From the NCBI RefSeq assembly GCF_026343295.1, contig NZ_JAPELY010000001.1, positions 1,240,001 to 1,304,000 on the forward strand: a stretch of 64,000 nt of DNA, in the 5' to 3' direction. Position 1 is the stretch's first letter, and each line of letters begins with the position of its first letter. This document shows, piece after piece, positions 63,907 to 64,000 of the stretch. Below the pieces are notes generated by a model. That model was not told where the DNA came from and searched no databases. It was given only the letters and a program-made list of their open reading frames with translations. Source of the stretch: Streptomyces sp. NBC_00083 (GTDB lineage: Bacteria; Actinomycetota; Actinomycetes; Streptomycetales; Streptomycetaceae). Made by a program: the position numbers and the translations under genes.

Positions 63907-64000
63907 GAGCTGTCGTCACCCCGTAGTCGTCTTCACGCGTGTCCCTCGTACTGGCCGCCGATTCTAACGATCTTCCGGGGCGGGCCTGCGGCCGGTCAGG

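Overview
The window is chromosomal DNA of a Streptomyces or very close relative. Evidence: base composition above 70% G+C throughout, a complete ram/amf (SapB) aerial-hyphae morphogen cluster, a TTA (bldA-type) codon in its regulator, typical actinobacterial families (DUF2277, DUF1990, DUF2330, DUF5336, SCO2322-like) and the dispersed GGGGCTCCGCCCC intergenic repeats of that genus. I see no rRNA, tRNA, CRISPR array, prophage or insertion sequence.

Layout. 0-18 kb is housekeeping and accessory genes: two GNAT acetyltransferases, CorA, an S4 RNA-binding protein, DedA and DoxX membrane proteins, a PhoD-type phosphatase, a secreted HNH nuclease, a UPF0014 permease, a GDT1 manganese exporter behind a yybP-ykoY riboswitch, a HAD hydrolase, a zinc-ribbon/peptidoglycan-binding membrane protein, an MFS pump fused to a MarR-like domain, a PNPOx-like protein and an APH-like kinase. 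18-21 kb has a CYP125-type cytochrome P450 divergent from a FadA5-type steroid thiolase. 22-28 kb is a five-gene ECF transporter operon with two membrane-anchored extracellular proteins. 28.4-31.4 kb is a compact five-gene operon (pentapeptide protein, a small peptide with three S/T-G-K-E repeats, two ATP-grasp-like proteins, a GG-motif hydrophobic peptide) that looks like an undescribed graspetide-type RiPP locus. 31-34.5 kb has an MBL hydrolase divergent from an aldehyde dehydrogenase and a 3Fe-4S ferredoxin. 34.7-41.5 kb is ramC-ramS-ramA-ramB with convergent ramR. 42 kb holds a KstR-like TetR repressor, divergent from a glycosyltransferase/methyltransferase/six-hairpin-glycosidase-like operon. 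46-50 kb carries a lipoprotein, an F420 LLM oxidoreductase, a DUF5336 protein, a cell-wall amidase and a methyltransferase. 50.8-54.2 kb is a fused acyl-CoA dehydrogenase (FadE34-like) plus an Ltp1-like thiolase. 54.6-60.4 kb has an MFS pump and a LuxR response regulator/histidine kinase/ABC transporter group interrupted by a DHFR-like gene. 60.7-63.7 kb is an operon of MaoC hydratase (Hsd4B-like), Zn alcohol dehydrogenase and SDR dehydrogenase (Hsd4A-like).

How the genes work together. Seven copies of a KstR-type operator (TnnAACnnGTTnnA; four perfect, three with one mismatch) lie at the promoters of the P450, thiolase, MBL, ALDH/ferredoxin, fused dehydrogenase and MaoC/ADH/SDR units and beside the KstR-like gene itself. 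The window therefore carries a dispersed regulon able to supply most steps of a sterol-type side-chain beta-oxidation: hydroxylation, alcohol and aldehyde oxidation, dehydrogenation, hydration, dehydrogenation, thiolysis. The acyl-CoA ligase, ring-degrading genes and uptake system are not here. A second inverted repeat, CTGACGnnnCGTCAG, recurs at four of the same kind of promoters. The ram cluster should make a SapB-like class III lanthipeptide with an unusual Gly/His-rich leader.
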